A stretch of 64,000 nt of DNA from Argopecten irradians (GCF_041381155.1 NC_091134.1:2476001-2540000); one strand, 5' to 3'; numbered from the stretch's first letter, positions 1 through 11,411 are shown. Made by a program: numbers and translations. The notes: generated by a model not told the origin, from the letters alone.

Positions 1-64
1 ACGTTAGTTGCTATGAACGTCAGTTGATAAGAACGTCAGTTGCTATGGACGTCAGTTGGTATAT
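1..64. repeat. 16-bp tandem repeat, cut by window edge
   Basis: About four units of 16 bp (ACGTCAGTTGCTATGA-like) run from the first base, with a few substitutions between units. The array probably starts left of the window. Confidence 0.75.
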
Positions 65-349
65 GACCTACACCACACCTGTTAGTCAACATGATTTATA
101 AATTGGCAACAATTATCACCTTCAATATAACAGTTTAACTGTAAGAGTACAAATATGAATAGAAATACAGTATCGTTATACCACCTCATTTTAACATTCT
201 GTCTACATCATTAATCAAACCTGGTTTCCAGATAGAAGACGTATGATGGTAAACTGTGAATTAGGCACACCCCGAGTACGTCATCATATCCTGTGTATTA
301 CTATACCACAATCATTGCTGATAGAGAAACCTTACTGATAGCCAGAAAC

Positions 350-682
350 ATGAACGACAAAGAAACATCCAAACTGCTGTTCCGAAGTGTAATGAAGGGG
401 AATTTTAAATCCGTGAAGATTTTAGTAGACGGAGGAGCAGACGTCAACATCTGTGATAAGAACGGACTAACTCCTCTTATGGTAGCGTGTCAAGAATTTA
501 ACCTATCGTCCAGGTCAAACCTGAATACTTCCTCTCCCAAGTACAAAATTGTGGAATATTTACTCCAGTATGGCGCAAATACTGCTATAGAATATTCAAA
601 TGGACAATCGGTAACTAAACTAGAACTGCATTCCTGTTTGGATGAATTATTGACAAAATGGATGAAGAAAGACATTAACTGA
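350..682 (+). CDS. Small ankyrin-repeat protein, ANKRD34-like (copy 1)
   Basis: A single-exon frame of 110 residues from the ATG at 350. That start is chosen because its first residues (MNDKETSKLLFRSV) match the start of the paralogue at 9527; an upstream in-frame ATG at 293 has no counterpart there. One good ankyrin repeat is visible around residues 8-42 (GNFKSVKILVDGGADVN, then NGLTPLMVACQE). A second follows around residues 62-80 (KIVEYLLQYGAN). The layout, including the PLMVAC motif and the Ser-rich insert before KIVEYLL, resembles the N-terminal repeats of ANKRD34 proteins, which are far longer, so this is a short or truncated relative. It ends 43 residues before the paralogue does. Ankyrin repeats bind proteins; the partner is unknown. 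No TATA box is obvious upstream. It could be a degenerating duplicate. Confidence 0.6.
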   Translation: MNDKETSKLLFRSVMKGNFKSVKILVDGGADVNICDKNGLTPLMVACQEFNLSSRSNLNTSSPKYKIVEYLLQYGANTAIEYSNGQSVTKLELHSCLDELLTKWMKKDIN

Positions 683-1204
683 CATTCATAAGTGAATAGA
701 TGAAGAAGATGGCAGTCATACCCCCTCAAAGAGCTGTATATATCGGGGTACTCCGGGCTACAGTGCAAACTTTCATCACATAACGACACGTCTTGTGGAG
801 GTTGAGAAGAACTGGTGAACCGCAGACAGGCTGTTGTAAAAAACATATTCTTATTAATTTACTGTGGTACTTAGTTGGTAGCGTTGGCTTTATATCTGTA
901 TCATAAATGAATGATTTGTTATATAAAAAATATGGTTAAACCGATTTTTGATCTTTGTTGTTGATGTCGTTTCTAATTTGCTTTCGTTTTGAATGTCTAA
1001 TGTATAATCTAATGGTTTAAGTATTGAACCATTTTTATGCTACATGTATGGAGATATAACAACCATTTTTTATGCTACATGTATGGAGATATAACAAAAA
1101 AGTCGGAATGTACTGAAAATTTTGTGTAATCTCTACATACACTTTATATTACTATAAACATTATAGAGTGCACTCTTGAACATACTTTATATTTCTCCTA
1201 CAAA
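683..1204. other. Intergenic; 36-bp tandem duplication
   Basis: No gene is seen. At about 1026-1098 a segment containing ATGCTACATGTATGGAGATA occurs twice in tandem. Its core TATGGAGATATAACA also occurs in the fold-back element at 3040-3207, so this looks like a worn fragment of that family. Confidence 0.5.
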
Positions 1205-2340
1205 ATGCATCGTTTGTTTGTTTGCTTGTTATTGGGTTTTCGGCCCATCAACAACTAAGGTCATTTAGGGCCAAACTACAAGGCAGGCATTAATATCAGG
1301 ATATAAACAAGAACTGTATCTAAACGATAAGGATAAGAAAAACACAAGTAAAAACTAAAACACAAATTGTAAATTAAAATATTTAATAAAAAGAGTTGCA
1401 TAGGATAAAATAGTTTTGCACAATGTTGATGAAATGGTGAGTGTTGCGTTGATATGATGATAAGATGAGAAAACGTTCATTTTTTTTCTTAAAATGTCGA
1501 TCTCTTTGAGATAATTGAAAATACGATTATGTCTCACGACATTGAACAAAGTGTACACAGTAAAATTGATCTCGTATATGTTTAAAATCAATACATTGCA
1601 ATAAAACATGCTCCACTGTGAGAGGAGAATCACATGTATGGAATATGGAAGGATCCTCCCCTCTCAATAGATAGGAATGTGTAAAATATGTGTGTCCAGT
1701 TCGGAACCGAGAGAGAACAACTTCCTCTCTGCGGTCTCTCCGACTGGAAAGTTTAGGATTAAGTGTTGGTTGTATTTTAAACAGTTTATTGTTTGTTTCG
1801 GTAGACCACCTTTATTGCCAATGGGGTTTAATGGCTGACTGAATTTAAGATTTGATGTCGGTGTGAGGTAGTTTCAAATTTGTTTGTGCTAGGCGAAGAA
1901 CAGTTTTAGCTGCTTTGTCGGCCTTTTCATTCCCCTTTATACCCACATGACTGGGAATCCAGTGATAAGTAATTTGACTTTAAGAAGATAATCGAAATTT
2001 TCGGATCAACAGATTTTAGATTAATGTGTTTCTGGGGTTTCTTGATTTCAAAGCTTGAAGGACCGAAAGAGAGTCGAAACAGATGATTGCCTTTTCAATG
2101 CGGTGTTCTTCTATATGGTCAAGTTCCAGACCGATTGCACGTGCTTCCGCAGAGAAAATGGAGGCAACATCCGGGATTCGGCTAGAGGAACAGTGAATAG
2201 ATGTACAGCATGCTGCCGCAACATCATCGCCATCTTTTGAGCCGTCAGTGTAGATCTGAACATGGTCAGGGAAAGCCCTAATGCGCTCCCAAAAAGAGGA
2301 TTAAATGCATCGTAGGAACCTGCATATTCACAATAAATAT
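1205..2340 (-). mobile_element. LINE 3' portion with RNase H domain (I-like clade), decayed
   Basis: Read on the minus strand, 2260-2100 encodes the start of an RNase H domain: YTDGSKDGDD (first catalytic Asp), then SAEARAIGLEL (Glu), then CFDSLSVLQAL (Asp). A little further on, in another frame, comes the terminal RNase H motif WIPSHVGIKGNEKADKAAK. After this is an Arg-rich segment (LSRFRTGHTYFTHSYLLRG) and a His/Cys-spaced tail typical of the C-terminus of RNase-H-bearing LINEs. The reading frame breaks several times, so the copy is dead. The 3' end (about 1280-1205) reads ATGACCTTAGTTGTTGATGG and finishes in a CAAA-type tail. The 5' part with endonuclease and reverse transcriptase is absent. 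Confidence 0.75.
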
Positions 2341-2395
2341 TGATTATGTTCAAGATTGCTCTCTATTGTTTCCGAAAAAAAAACAAAAAAAAACG

Positions 2396-2739
2396 GAACC
2401 CCACGAGTCATCGCTCTATCGTTTGTGACGGAAACCCACGAGTTGCCACTGTATCGTTTGTCGCGGAGACCTACGAGTTGTCGCTCTATCGTTTGTCACG
2501 GAGACCTACGAGTTGCCGCTCTATCGTTTGTGACGGAGACCCACGGGTCACCGCTCTATCGTTTGTGACGAAAACCCAAAAGTCACCACTGTATCTTTTG
2601 TGAAGGAAACATGCAAGTCGCCGCTCTATAGTTTGTGACGAAGACTTTTGAGTCGCCGCTCTATCGTTTGTGACAGAGAACCACGAGTCACTTACCTATA
2701 GTTTGTGACGGAGACCCACGAGTCATCACTCTATAGTTT
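2396..2739. repeat. 35-bp tandem satellite (left part)
   Basis: About ten diverged 35-bp units built round CTCTATCGTTTGTGACGG and ACCCACGAGTC. The array is interrupted at 2739 by the LINE and a short remainder continues at 6129-6150. Open frames across it (2340-2603) only reflect a period that rarely makes stops. Confidence 0.85.
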
Positions 2740-5700
2740 TTTTGGTTGTTTTTTTATATTTTTTATTTTTCAAAACATTTTATAGTACATAACATAATAC
2801 AGGCATATACACATTCACTCTGACATACCATATACATTATACATGTATAGTAATTACAATCATATGAAGTACATACATACATCTATTACATAGATTTATA
2901 CATACACACATATATTGTAAATCATATGTATAGTAGTTACATATTTCCTTATAAACATACATACTTACATGCATACATAGATACCTATATACAAGCATAC
3001 TTACAAAGCATACGTGCACAGGTACATATATAGTGTTGAAGTTATTTAAGGATTAACTTGAATATATTTTTTTATGTTATGGAGATATAACATAAAAATC
3101 TGAGTGTACTCTAAATAAACCGCGAAGCGGTTTAAGATGAGAGTACACTCAGATTTTTGTGTTATGTCTCCATAACATAAAAAATCTATTCATATTAATC
3201 CCTATAATTCAATTTACTAAAGATAATCTCTTCAACATTTAAAATTCATTTTGGGACTCTTTTGTCTATGAAATTATTACGCCTTCATCTCAGCCAATCA
3301 GAAGCGACGTTACAAACGGCGACGCCATTTTTTTCCTTTATGGTCTGATAAAGTAAATTTTTAAGCCAATGAAAATGCTCGTAACAAGCAAAATTGAATT
3401 ATATACATATATAACACACATATACATACATACATACACACCCTAACATATGCACACACCCTTGTATACCTTCACACACTCTTCACTCATACACAAAGGA
3501 AAGAAAATCATCATTTTTATTATCAACTATACATCAAACACTTAAATTTGGAGAGGGGGTGAGAAAAAGAGGGAAGAAAGAGAAAGAGAGAGAGAGATCC
3601 CACAACTGCTATAAGATAAAGAAGAAAAAGAACAAAAAAACATTTTTTCTAAAAAGGCAAAGTCAGGAATTAAAATTAAAGTTTTGGTTTCACACATGCA
3701 TGTTAAATTTTTATAGCTACATTTCATAAATGTTTCCATTTTCTCCAATTATTGTCAAATTTCCTTTTTATATTTTCATTCCTATAAGATGTGGTAAATT
3801 TCACAGTATTGAAATGATCTTTAATAGTATTGATAAGGGCGTCAAGACTTAAGGATTTATGTAGACATCTACTTTTATATATATAGTGTTTGATTAAGAT
3901 TATAATTTCGTTATCAACAATGTTAGCTACAGGAGACAATATTCCGAAAAGAATTGATTCTTTATTTAAAACAACAGGAATAAATAAAATGTCACTCATA
4001 TTTTCAAATTGCTGTAATAGCTTTTGTACTTCACAACATTCCCATATACAGTGAATAATAGTTTCTCTTTCCTTATTACAGAGTGAACATAATGGGCTAG
4101 GATACAACTTTGTTTTGTAAAGAAAAGTATTCGTTACTAAAATATGGTGTATAATTCTAACCTGAAACCATTGTAGTTTGGAACTTTTTGTGACAGAAAA
4201 GGGTATTTTAAGTATTTTTTGCCATTTTTCATTATCAAATTCAAAATCAAAATATTCATTCCATTTCTTGATACCATTTGGAGTGGGAGGTGGTGAAATT
4301 AAGCATTTGTAGAAATCTTTAGACCCCTTTTTGTTCATAAAAAAATATTTCTAATAAATGTGGCAAGAAAGGTTGGGCTAGCCTTTTCATTTGAAAATTA
4401 TACTTTTGAAGAAAGCGTTTCACTGCAGTAACCACACCATGATACTGAAGGAAATTTGTATTAATCCTGAAATTTTGAAGAAATTCATCAAATGAATAAA
4501 AAGTCATATCATCAGTGTTTTTAACAAGGTCGTTGACTGTAAAAATTGATGCCTTAAACCTATTTGGATAAAAAACATAATTATTTCCAACTTGAATATC
4601 ATTATTATACCATAGCGTTGTTTTCAAGATAGAATCCTGTGTAACATTTCTCAGAAACATAGAGTTATTCATTCTGACCCAGGCTTTAAAAACATCTTTC
4701 CATTTTTTTGCATGAGGAGGCACAAACACAAATGAATTCTTTGCCACAATTTTGTAATTTATTTTAGTCTATAGCAGTATTCAGAAGCAAATTCCATTTA
4801 CTAGAAGACTGAAATATTCTTCTTACCCAGCCTAATTTTAGTGAATCAATAAAAGAACGTACATCAATCATTTTTAACCCGCCTTCTGTGTAATTTTGAA
4901 TAATAATATTTTTTTTTATTTTATGTGGTTTGTTATCTTACAGGAAATCATATAATAGAGAGTTCAATTTATTAATAAATTTCTCAGGAGGATTAGGCAA
5001 AGTAATGAACAGGTAGTTAAGCTGTGAAATTAATAAAGATTTTATTATGTTAATTCTACCAAGTGGTGTCAAATTTCTCCTGCTCCATACATTTAAAAGT
5101 GATTTTAGTTTTCTTTTTATCAAAATTATCTTGGGGATTTCATTTAAATCCTACAAAGCTAAATTTATTTTTCTCTAAATTTATCCTTTCCCAAAATAAA
5201 ATTCAGTTCTGGCAAGAAGGTTTCTTGACTATATTTGCAACTACCTATCCAAATAACTTGTGTCTTACTCGTATTAATAGAAAGCCCTGAAATTCTGGCA
5301 AAGTGGTTCAATTCAACAATAGATTCCCTTAAAGATCTTTCTGAACCGTCTAATATTAAACCGGTATCATCAGCATATTGTACATTTAAAATATTTACAT
5401 TTTGAAGTTCAATCCCTTTGATATTTTTATTATTTCTTATTCTAACAGCTAAAATTTCAACACACAGAATGAAGAGGTATGGGGCGATCGGATCCCCTTG
5501 ACGACAACCACGATGAATGCTGAGTGGGGAAGAAATATTACCACCCTGATTTATGACTGAAAACACATTTTTATGCAAAGTTTTGACCCAGTTTCTAATA
5601 TCTATTCCAAAATTAAAATATTCTAAAACTTTATCAATAAAACCCAATGACACAGAATCAAATGCTTTCTCGAAATCAATCATAAGTAACATACCTGGAA

Positions 5701-6124
5701 TGTTTAGATCTTCTGCATACTGCATGACATCATATACTGTACGAATATTTTCACCAATGTAGCGCCCATACAAAAAAACCTGTCTGATCTTCATTAATAA
5801 GTTTTCATTATACCAGAAGCAATTTTATATGTGATGTTTAAAGAGAAATGGGTCTCCAATTTTTGAGGAAGTGACATGGTTTATCTCCCTTGGGGATACA
5901 TGTAATTACACCTTGTCTCTGAGTAATAGATAGCTGGCCAATTGAAAAACTGTGGTTAATTGAGCGAACAACAAAATCCCCTATATAACTCCAGAATACC
6001 TTAAAAACTTCTGCTGTAAAACAATCTGCACCTGGACTCTTATTGTTTTTCATATTTTTCAAAACGAAACCTGCTTCTTTAAAAGATATTTTACCTTCAA
6101 GATTGTTTGATTCATTCTCACTCA
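2740..6124 (-). mobile_element. 5'-truncated LINE (L1/Tx1-like) with target-site duplication
   Basis: Minus-strand coding pieces in order are 6125-5838, 5794-5165, 5123-4938, 4747-4319 and 4338-3724. The first carries the RT lead-in NNKSPGADCFTAEVFK and the second the fingers/palm motifs MIDFEKAFDSV, GCRQGDPIAPYLF and the catalytic NVQYADDTGLIL. The last has a C-terminal zinc-knuckle-like stretch LCSLCNKERETIIHCIWEC. The frame shifts between pieces, so the element is inactive. It has lost everything upstream of the RT, including the endonuclease. The 3' UTR (3720-2740) ends in a T-rich run on the plus strand, as expected for an A-rich tail. A 16-bp direct repeat with one mismatch (containing ACTCTATAGTTT) flanks it at 2724-2739 and 6125-6140, giving a clear target duplication within the 35-bp satellite. 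Confidence 0.85.
3040..3400. mobile_element. Fold-back/MITE nested in the LINE 3' UTR
   Basis: Arms at about 3046-3115 and 3140-3207 pair almost completely (GAGTACACTCAGATTTTT, TCTCCATAACATAAAA) around a tight centre AAACCGCGAAGCGGTTT. A shorter pair TATAATTCAATTT / AATTGAATTATA at about 3200 and 3390 suggests the element extends to about 3400. It separates two parts of a similar ACATACATAC-rich LINE tail. Confidence 0.7.
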
Positions 6125-6140
6125 CATTACTCTATAGTTT

Positions 6141-6730
6141 GTTACGTCAAAAAAGAGTACGTCAGTATTTAGATAATGGGGAAATATGATCTTTGTTACC
6201 ACATGACACGAGAAATGCAGCGTGGACATGACAGGTAGACGCAGCTTATGAATCTGGGGAGGAATAAGTGCATTGAACGCAATGAAGCTTTGAACTGACA
6301 ATGTTGTTGTCGAGAGGGATATGTGAGAATGGCTGGTCGGTACAAAATACTACTTATCATGAGAAAAGTTACTATTTTTACCTCGAATTTGTTAAAGAGA
6401 TATTTATTGCGATAATTGTTCGTATACATATTGATAATGGTGGCTTCGTAAAACTTTTTTGTTTTGGTTTTGTTCTTTGCTATTGCTGTATTTATATGTT
6501 TATTTTCACAAAAACTAAGCTCTTTTGATAGAAGGACCGGTGACAACACTTCATGCATTTGACACGTACACTTTAGATTCGTATTGAAGCTATCACGCAC
6601 ATGTTCACCTATTCAATCATACATGCATCTAACTTATAATCGTACATTTAATTAAGCTTTCGTTGGCATTTACAGCAGAATACCAGTTAGTTATGACCTC
6701 GAAAAAACGTTTGTCGAGTAGCACTACACA
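6141..6730. other. Intergenic after LINE
   Basis: The first 10-20 bases continue the 35-bp satellite interrupted by the LINE. The rest is unique-looking sequence with short open frames on both strands, and I recognise no protein in it. Confidence 0.4.
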
Positions 6731-6732
6731 TT

Positions 6733-7268
6733 CATAGTTTGTTAGTTTGTTTGTTTGATTTATTAACGTCCTATTAACAGCTATGGTCATGTAAGGACGG
6801 CCTCCCATGTATGCGGTGTGTTGCGTGTATGTTGTGCGAGGTGAGTGTACTGGGAGACTGCGGTATGTTCGTGTTGTGTCTTCTTGTATAGTGGAACTGT
6901 TGCCCTTTTTATAGTGCTATATCACTGAAGCATGCCGTCGAAGACACCAAGCAACACACCCCACCCGGTCACATTAAACTGACAACGGGCGAACCAGTCG
7001 TCCCACTCCCTGTATGCTGAACGCTAAGCAGGAGCAGAAACTACCACTTTTATAGACTTTGGTGTGTCTCGGCCAGGGGACAGAACCCAGAGCCTACCTC
7101 ACAGGGGCGAACGCTCATTTCAAGGCCAAAAGTGAGGCGGTGCCAAGGGAGGCATTAGGAAAGATAAAGTCAGTTAGGAAGAAGAGAAAAGATAAGATCC
7201 TAATTTTAGTCGCCTTTTACGATCATGCAATAGGGGCAGCAGGTACAATTCTAACGCCCTAAATGCAG
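6733..7268 (-). mobile_element. ~530 bp dispersed repeat, near-complete reference copy
   Basis: This is the fullest copy of the most abundant family in the window. Read on the minus strand it starts near TAGGGCGTTAGAATTGTACC, continues with TGATCGTAAAAGGCGACTAA and GGGTTCTGTCCCCTGGCC, and ends CATGACCATAGCTGTTAATA followed by CAAA-type units. There is no clear terminal inverted repeat. The simple-repeat tail and 5'-ragged copies favour a retroposed non-autonomous element (long SINE or LINE-derived). A short open frame at 7059-7262 (plus) recurs in other copies as LGQGTEPRA, but it is antisense to the inferred transcript and is probably incidental. Confidence 0.8.
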
Positions 7269-8290
7269 GGCCAACACATTCATAGTAACCACAGTTTATT
7301 AACAAAGAAACTCCAAGTACATGTATTATTTTTTTTAAAGAATAAGTGTAATGTTTTATATTTTACTGGTTGCAACGACAGAATCTTTATCTAACAGCTA
7401 ACTTTCATAATATATTGTCGTGTTTAAATTAGTTATTTATATGGACTCGCTTGCAGTGTAACAAAAAGGACGTCTGTGTTCTTCCAACATTTATTTTCAA
7501 CTGTTATATGTACAGGTACATAACAATTTCCAGTGATGGCCGGACACATATTCCGGAAGAGTACAAAATAACATACAAAGACATTAAAATTCCGGATACA
7601 CACTTGATGGTCAATAAAATATATATTTGAGAAACACATTTATATAACAATAGGTATATTTTACTACTGTGAGATAACAGGAATATAAACAGGCTCTGAT
7701 ACCTAATAAAATAAACATGTGCATTTGTATACTGACAATGTTTTTTTTTTCTAAACAAACACACACGTTTGTTGGTGCGACATGAATATCTGTGGTGAAT
7801 TATTTGGCAATCCACATAAATTACTTCTACGAAATGAATCTTGATGCCCATATTAGCTTGATCAAATGTATATTAACATTGATTTATTATGATTACATGG
7901 CGATGAATTTTATTTGTGATAGTCTTTTACGTGGCTTATCAATCCAAACAAGTGACTTGTCCAAATTCTTAGCCCCTTCCTTCGAATATTGCGTTTATAA
8001 ACGTTTATATGTTTTATTATGTAAATGCTAAAATAAGGCAAATAAACAACAAGACATTCTAGATATGACTGTGCATGTATGACTTTTCTTTGGTAATTAT
8101 TGGTTATATATAACGTTGTATATATGAAGTGGAATGCTGTGCGGCAACCATTTCAAGTTAGAAAAAAAATAATGAAAAACTCACGGTCTAATCCAAATTT
8201 GAAAATTTTACCTTGTCACTCGAAATCCGAATCTTTTTATTCGAAACTCGAAAAAGTTCACTCGAATCCGAGATAGACTAATAGAAATTT
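7269..8290. other. Intergenic, no recognised gene
   Basis: AT-rich sequence with several short frames (up to 115 codons). None has a recognisable domain, a convincing start context or splice signals. Confidence 0.4.
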
Positions 8291-8459
8291 ACATGGGCAT
8301 GTCAGGTGGACAGGGATATCTCAACCCGAGTGAAAGATTTTGGCTGGTCAACCCGAGGCATGCCGAGGGTTGAGAGTTCAACCCGAGGCTTCCCGAGGGT
8401 TGAGAGTCAAAATCTTTTGCGAGGGCTGAGATATCTCTGTTCACCTGACAGGCCCATGT
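8291..8459. mobile_element. Fold-back element (long imperfect palindrome)
   Basis: The left arm (ACATGGGCATGTCAGGTGGA, AGGGATATCTCAACCCGAG) pairs with the right arm ending CACCTGACAGGCCCATGT. The centre holds alternating CAACCCGAGGC and GCCGAGGGTTGAGAG blocks that also pair. Total span is about 169 bp. It looks like a non-autonomous fold-back element. Confidence 0.7.
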
Positions 8460-9435
8460 TTGATTCATTTTCTCTCATACTTTAACGAGAAATGGTGACA
8501 ATTCAGTTGATATGAACGTTGCTCTGCGTAAAAATGGTCGCCGCATGTATTGATGACGTCACTGTCTAGCGCGTGTGAGGTGTCTTTTCCCTACCCTGGT
8601 AAAAGACAGAGTTATCTTTTCCCTAGCAAGTATGGGAGAAAAAAGAATTCCTCCTTCACGTTCGTGTATTTAGGCTCATTTTTCATCAATATACATGCTT
8701 GTTCGACAAATACCCCATCTCTGTGGTGTTTATATCTCCGATAATTACACTGTTACATGGTTATATATAAGTTGAAAGGATTATTGTTTGTGCCTTTTTA
8801 TAATCCCTTAAATCCGTCAAATTATTTCAAATTTATCATTGACTTGATATGTTTCTCTTAGATATGTGCATTAATGTATCTGATTCCCTATAAATAACGA
8901 ATTTATACTGAGCTCTATTGTTTCTTACAGACAATTCGTCAAAATAGGCCAAAAATAACGACATTTTCAAATTTCCTTAATTTGAGCATGCTTTGATAGT
9001 TACCATGACAATAATGTACCAAATAATTAAAAAAGTAAACAAATTACTTGAAACAATATACAGTCCTTCGTGATGTATGTAGGTGGATTTGTTTAAAGAT
9101 GTTTTGTAACAGATAAGTTATATGTAAACCAAGGTAATTCATTGGTGAAATTATTATCCAATACCTTCCTCCTTGATTTTAGTGCTCACTCGAGCTGAAG
9201 CTATCAACCAACGAAAATCAATTTTCGACAATTTACAACACACAATTGGATTATCACCCTTTTTAGGCTTTTACGTACAGCTTTTGCTTTTTGTTAGTAC
9301 CACATATGATCAAGTTAATGTGCTGAAGACACTAACAGAACTTAAATAGCTTATTTGCGTCAATAGCCTCAGCTGGTTGACGTAAGAAGTGAATGTGAGT
9401 ACAAGGCTGTGGGCTACTTTTTCGCACTTTATCCT
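8460..9435. other. Intergenic upstream of ankyrin copy 2
   Basis: No gene seen. The first part has several TCGAA-type words. The rest is AT-rich and leads into the promoter of the ankyrin gene. Confidence 0.35.
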
Positions 9436-9442
9436 ATCGGGA

Positions 9443-9453
9443 AACTATAAATA
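9443..9453 (+). promoter_or_regulatory. TATA box of ankyrin copy 2
   Basis: ACTATAAATAC lies about 80 bases before the ATG at 9527. It would place a transcription start near 9475 and give a leader of about 50 nt. No comparable box is seen before copy 1. Confidence 0.5.
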
Positions 9454-9526
9454 CTGAGCTCTTCATCATCCCTCTGTATACCTGCACCAGCTCGTCGGTA
9501 CAGAAGCCTTACAGACTGCCAGCAAC

Positions 9527-9988
9527 ATGAACGATAGAGTGACATCCAAACTTCTGTTCCGAAGTGTAATGAAAGGGAATTTTAAATCCGTGAAGATTTT
9601 AGTAGACGGAGGAGCAGACGTACACATCTCTGACAAGAACGGTCGAACTCCTCTTATGGTAGCGTGTCAAGAATTAAATATATCGTCCAGGTCAACCATG
9701 AATACATCATGTCCTAGGTTCAAAATTGTGGAATATCTGCTCCAGCATGGCGCAGAACCTGTAGCAGACTATTTAAATGGACAATCGACTGTTAGAATTA
9801 GTCTACCGTCTTGTTTGGACAACGTACGCAAGAGTAAGAGTCAACAACATTCACAATTGTTCAAAATGGATGAGAGAAAGTGCAAATCTAAGGAAGAAAA
9901 CAGCAGTGATTCATCAAAAAGGGCACTTTTAATTTTCGGCTATCCCAGGCGAGAAAATGAAAAGGCGCTTCGGTACATAGACAGTTAG
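9527..9988 (+). CDS. Small ankyrin-repeat protein, ANKRD34-like (copy 2)
   Basis: Single-exon frame of 153 residues. The first ~90 residues parallel copy 1 almost without gaps: MNDRVTSKLLFRSVMKGNFK, then GGADVHISDKNGRTPLMVAC, then KIVEYLLQHGAEP. The two genes are therefore a recent duplicate pair about 9 kb apart. Two ankyrin repeats are visible (about residues 8-42 and 62-80). The C-terminal 50 residues are charged and Ser/Lys-rich (KMDERKCKSKEENSSDSSKR) with no fold I recognise. A TATA box and a downstream poly(A) signal at 10366 support an expressed single-exon gene. ANKRD34 proteins are several hundred residues, so this is a short family member or a derived one. It probably mediates protein binding in the cytosol or nucleus; the partner is unknown. 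Confidence 0.7.
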   Translation: MNDRVTSKLLFRSVMKGNFKSVKILVDGGADVHISDKNGRTPLMVACQELNISSRSTMNTSCPRFKIVEYLLQHGAEPVADYLNGQSTVRISLPSCLDNVRKSKSQQHSQLFKMDERKCKSKEENSSDSSKRALLIFGYPRRENEKALRYIDS

Positions 9989-10365
9989 AAGAACTAGTAA
10001 AAATGCATGACCGACACCGATAAAAGTAACATGCATATAAACGTCATTCAGGGTTGATGGACCTCAGGAGAAATGAAAGAGGAAGTGGACCACTGCGATA
10101 GGAAGGAAGCTACCAGTTCGGTATAGAAATACGACGGCTTTATGAACAATGGATTTAAGAGACTTGAAATTATAGTTATGTGATACTAGCTTTCTTATCG
10201 TGTAAGCATATGATGTATTACTGGTATGTATATTACTGCTGTTAAATATAAAAAAATCCAATGTAAAAGAAAAGCCAGCAATCAAATATAGATAACTTTT
10301 AAATAATTTGTGTCCTTTTTAGATAATGTTCAGATTCATTCTTTTAAATATCGCAAGGTGAAGTG

Positions 10366-10371
10366 AATAAA
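10366..10371 (+). terminator. Poly(A) signal for ankyrin copy 2
   Basis: AATAAA occurs 378 bases after the stop codon, within GTGAATAAAGG. This gives a plausible 3' UTR of about 0.4 kb. Confidence 0.45.
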
Positions 10372-10699
10372 GGTCATTTTTGATTGGTGAATTAAATGCT
10401 GCTTAACGTTAGGATCTGTCGAGCCAGACTAGATAGCCGGACTGATCGCTGACCTTTCGTTGGTCAAATGTACTTGTCCGGTTCTCATGGTTTTACTGCT
10501 TTGCAATTAGCGGGCGGCTACCGACATCCGAAACAGGCTGCTTGTGCCGACACCCGGATAACCATGGGACATGGTGAACGCATGAGAAAATCAGCCATGG
10601 GTTTTTTTTGGGGAAATGAATTTGCTTCTAGGTAAATGACTATGAAAATAACTTTTATGAAAGATTATTTTTTAAGACACGTTATTGACGCTCAGAACA

Positions 10700-10905
10700 A
10701 CAACATATTTTGGTCGGTTTATGTACGTCCTTTTAACGTCAATTTCCATTTAAGGACGGATTCTTATTGTGTGAATTGTATTTGTGTGAATGTCTGTAAA
10801 TTTCGGGAAGCTGTGGTGTGTTCGTTTTGTGTCTATTTGTAATAGTGGAAACTACTGCCAATTTTATAGTGCGATATTACTGAAACATAGTATATAGTTG
10901 TACGT
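10700..10905 (-). mobile_element. Dispersed ~530 bp family, 3'-half copy
   Basis: Diverged copy of the family typified at 6733-7268. It matches around ATTTAAGGACGG, GTCTATTTGTAATAGTGG and TTTTATAGTGCGATATTACTG. Only the tail half is present. Confidence 0.6.
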
Positions 10906-11411
10906 TGTGTTTATAACAGTTTGTGATTGAGTATGATGATTAAATGTATCGTTATTTTGTTCGTGTTTGCAATAAAGAAGTGAAGCAAACTATATATTCT
11001 TATTGAACACAAATATAACGAAAATAAAACCTACATCTTATATCTTTTTTATTGTATTTTCTTAAATATAATTTCACCTTACAGTACGTCATTTATATTT
11101 ACCGTCATTCAGGAGTTGTCTCCTACATTTATGGCTGTCTGGTAAATAATGCATCTGTACTAAAAAATGTACATTCATATTCAGAATATATCACCTTGAT
11201 GAAATATTGAAATAAAGTAATTTTTATAAGCTTATCCAGGGAATCCTAAAAAGTATTCTTGAAAACTGTAAAACAAACATTATGCTTGAAAACTGCGACC
11301 TGTTGTTTTGTCCTGGAAGTTTTCAGATAGCCTCCGTCATTCTGTTTGGCGTCGTCACGATGTGTGAGTCATTCGTATCAAGAGGCTTGGGAACCTCACA
11401 TTGACACGTCC

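Noticed and set aside
7059-7262. Conserved short protein (LGQGTEPRA...)
   Set aside because: It recurs only as part of the dispersed repeat (also at 25034-25264 and 56031-56243) and is antisense to the likely transcript.
10430-10600. Inverted repeat around CGGTTCTCATGG / CCATGGGACATGG
   Set aside because: Pairing is short and patchy, with no clear element ends.
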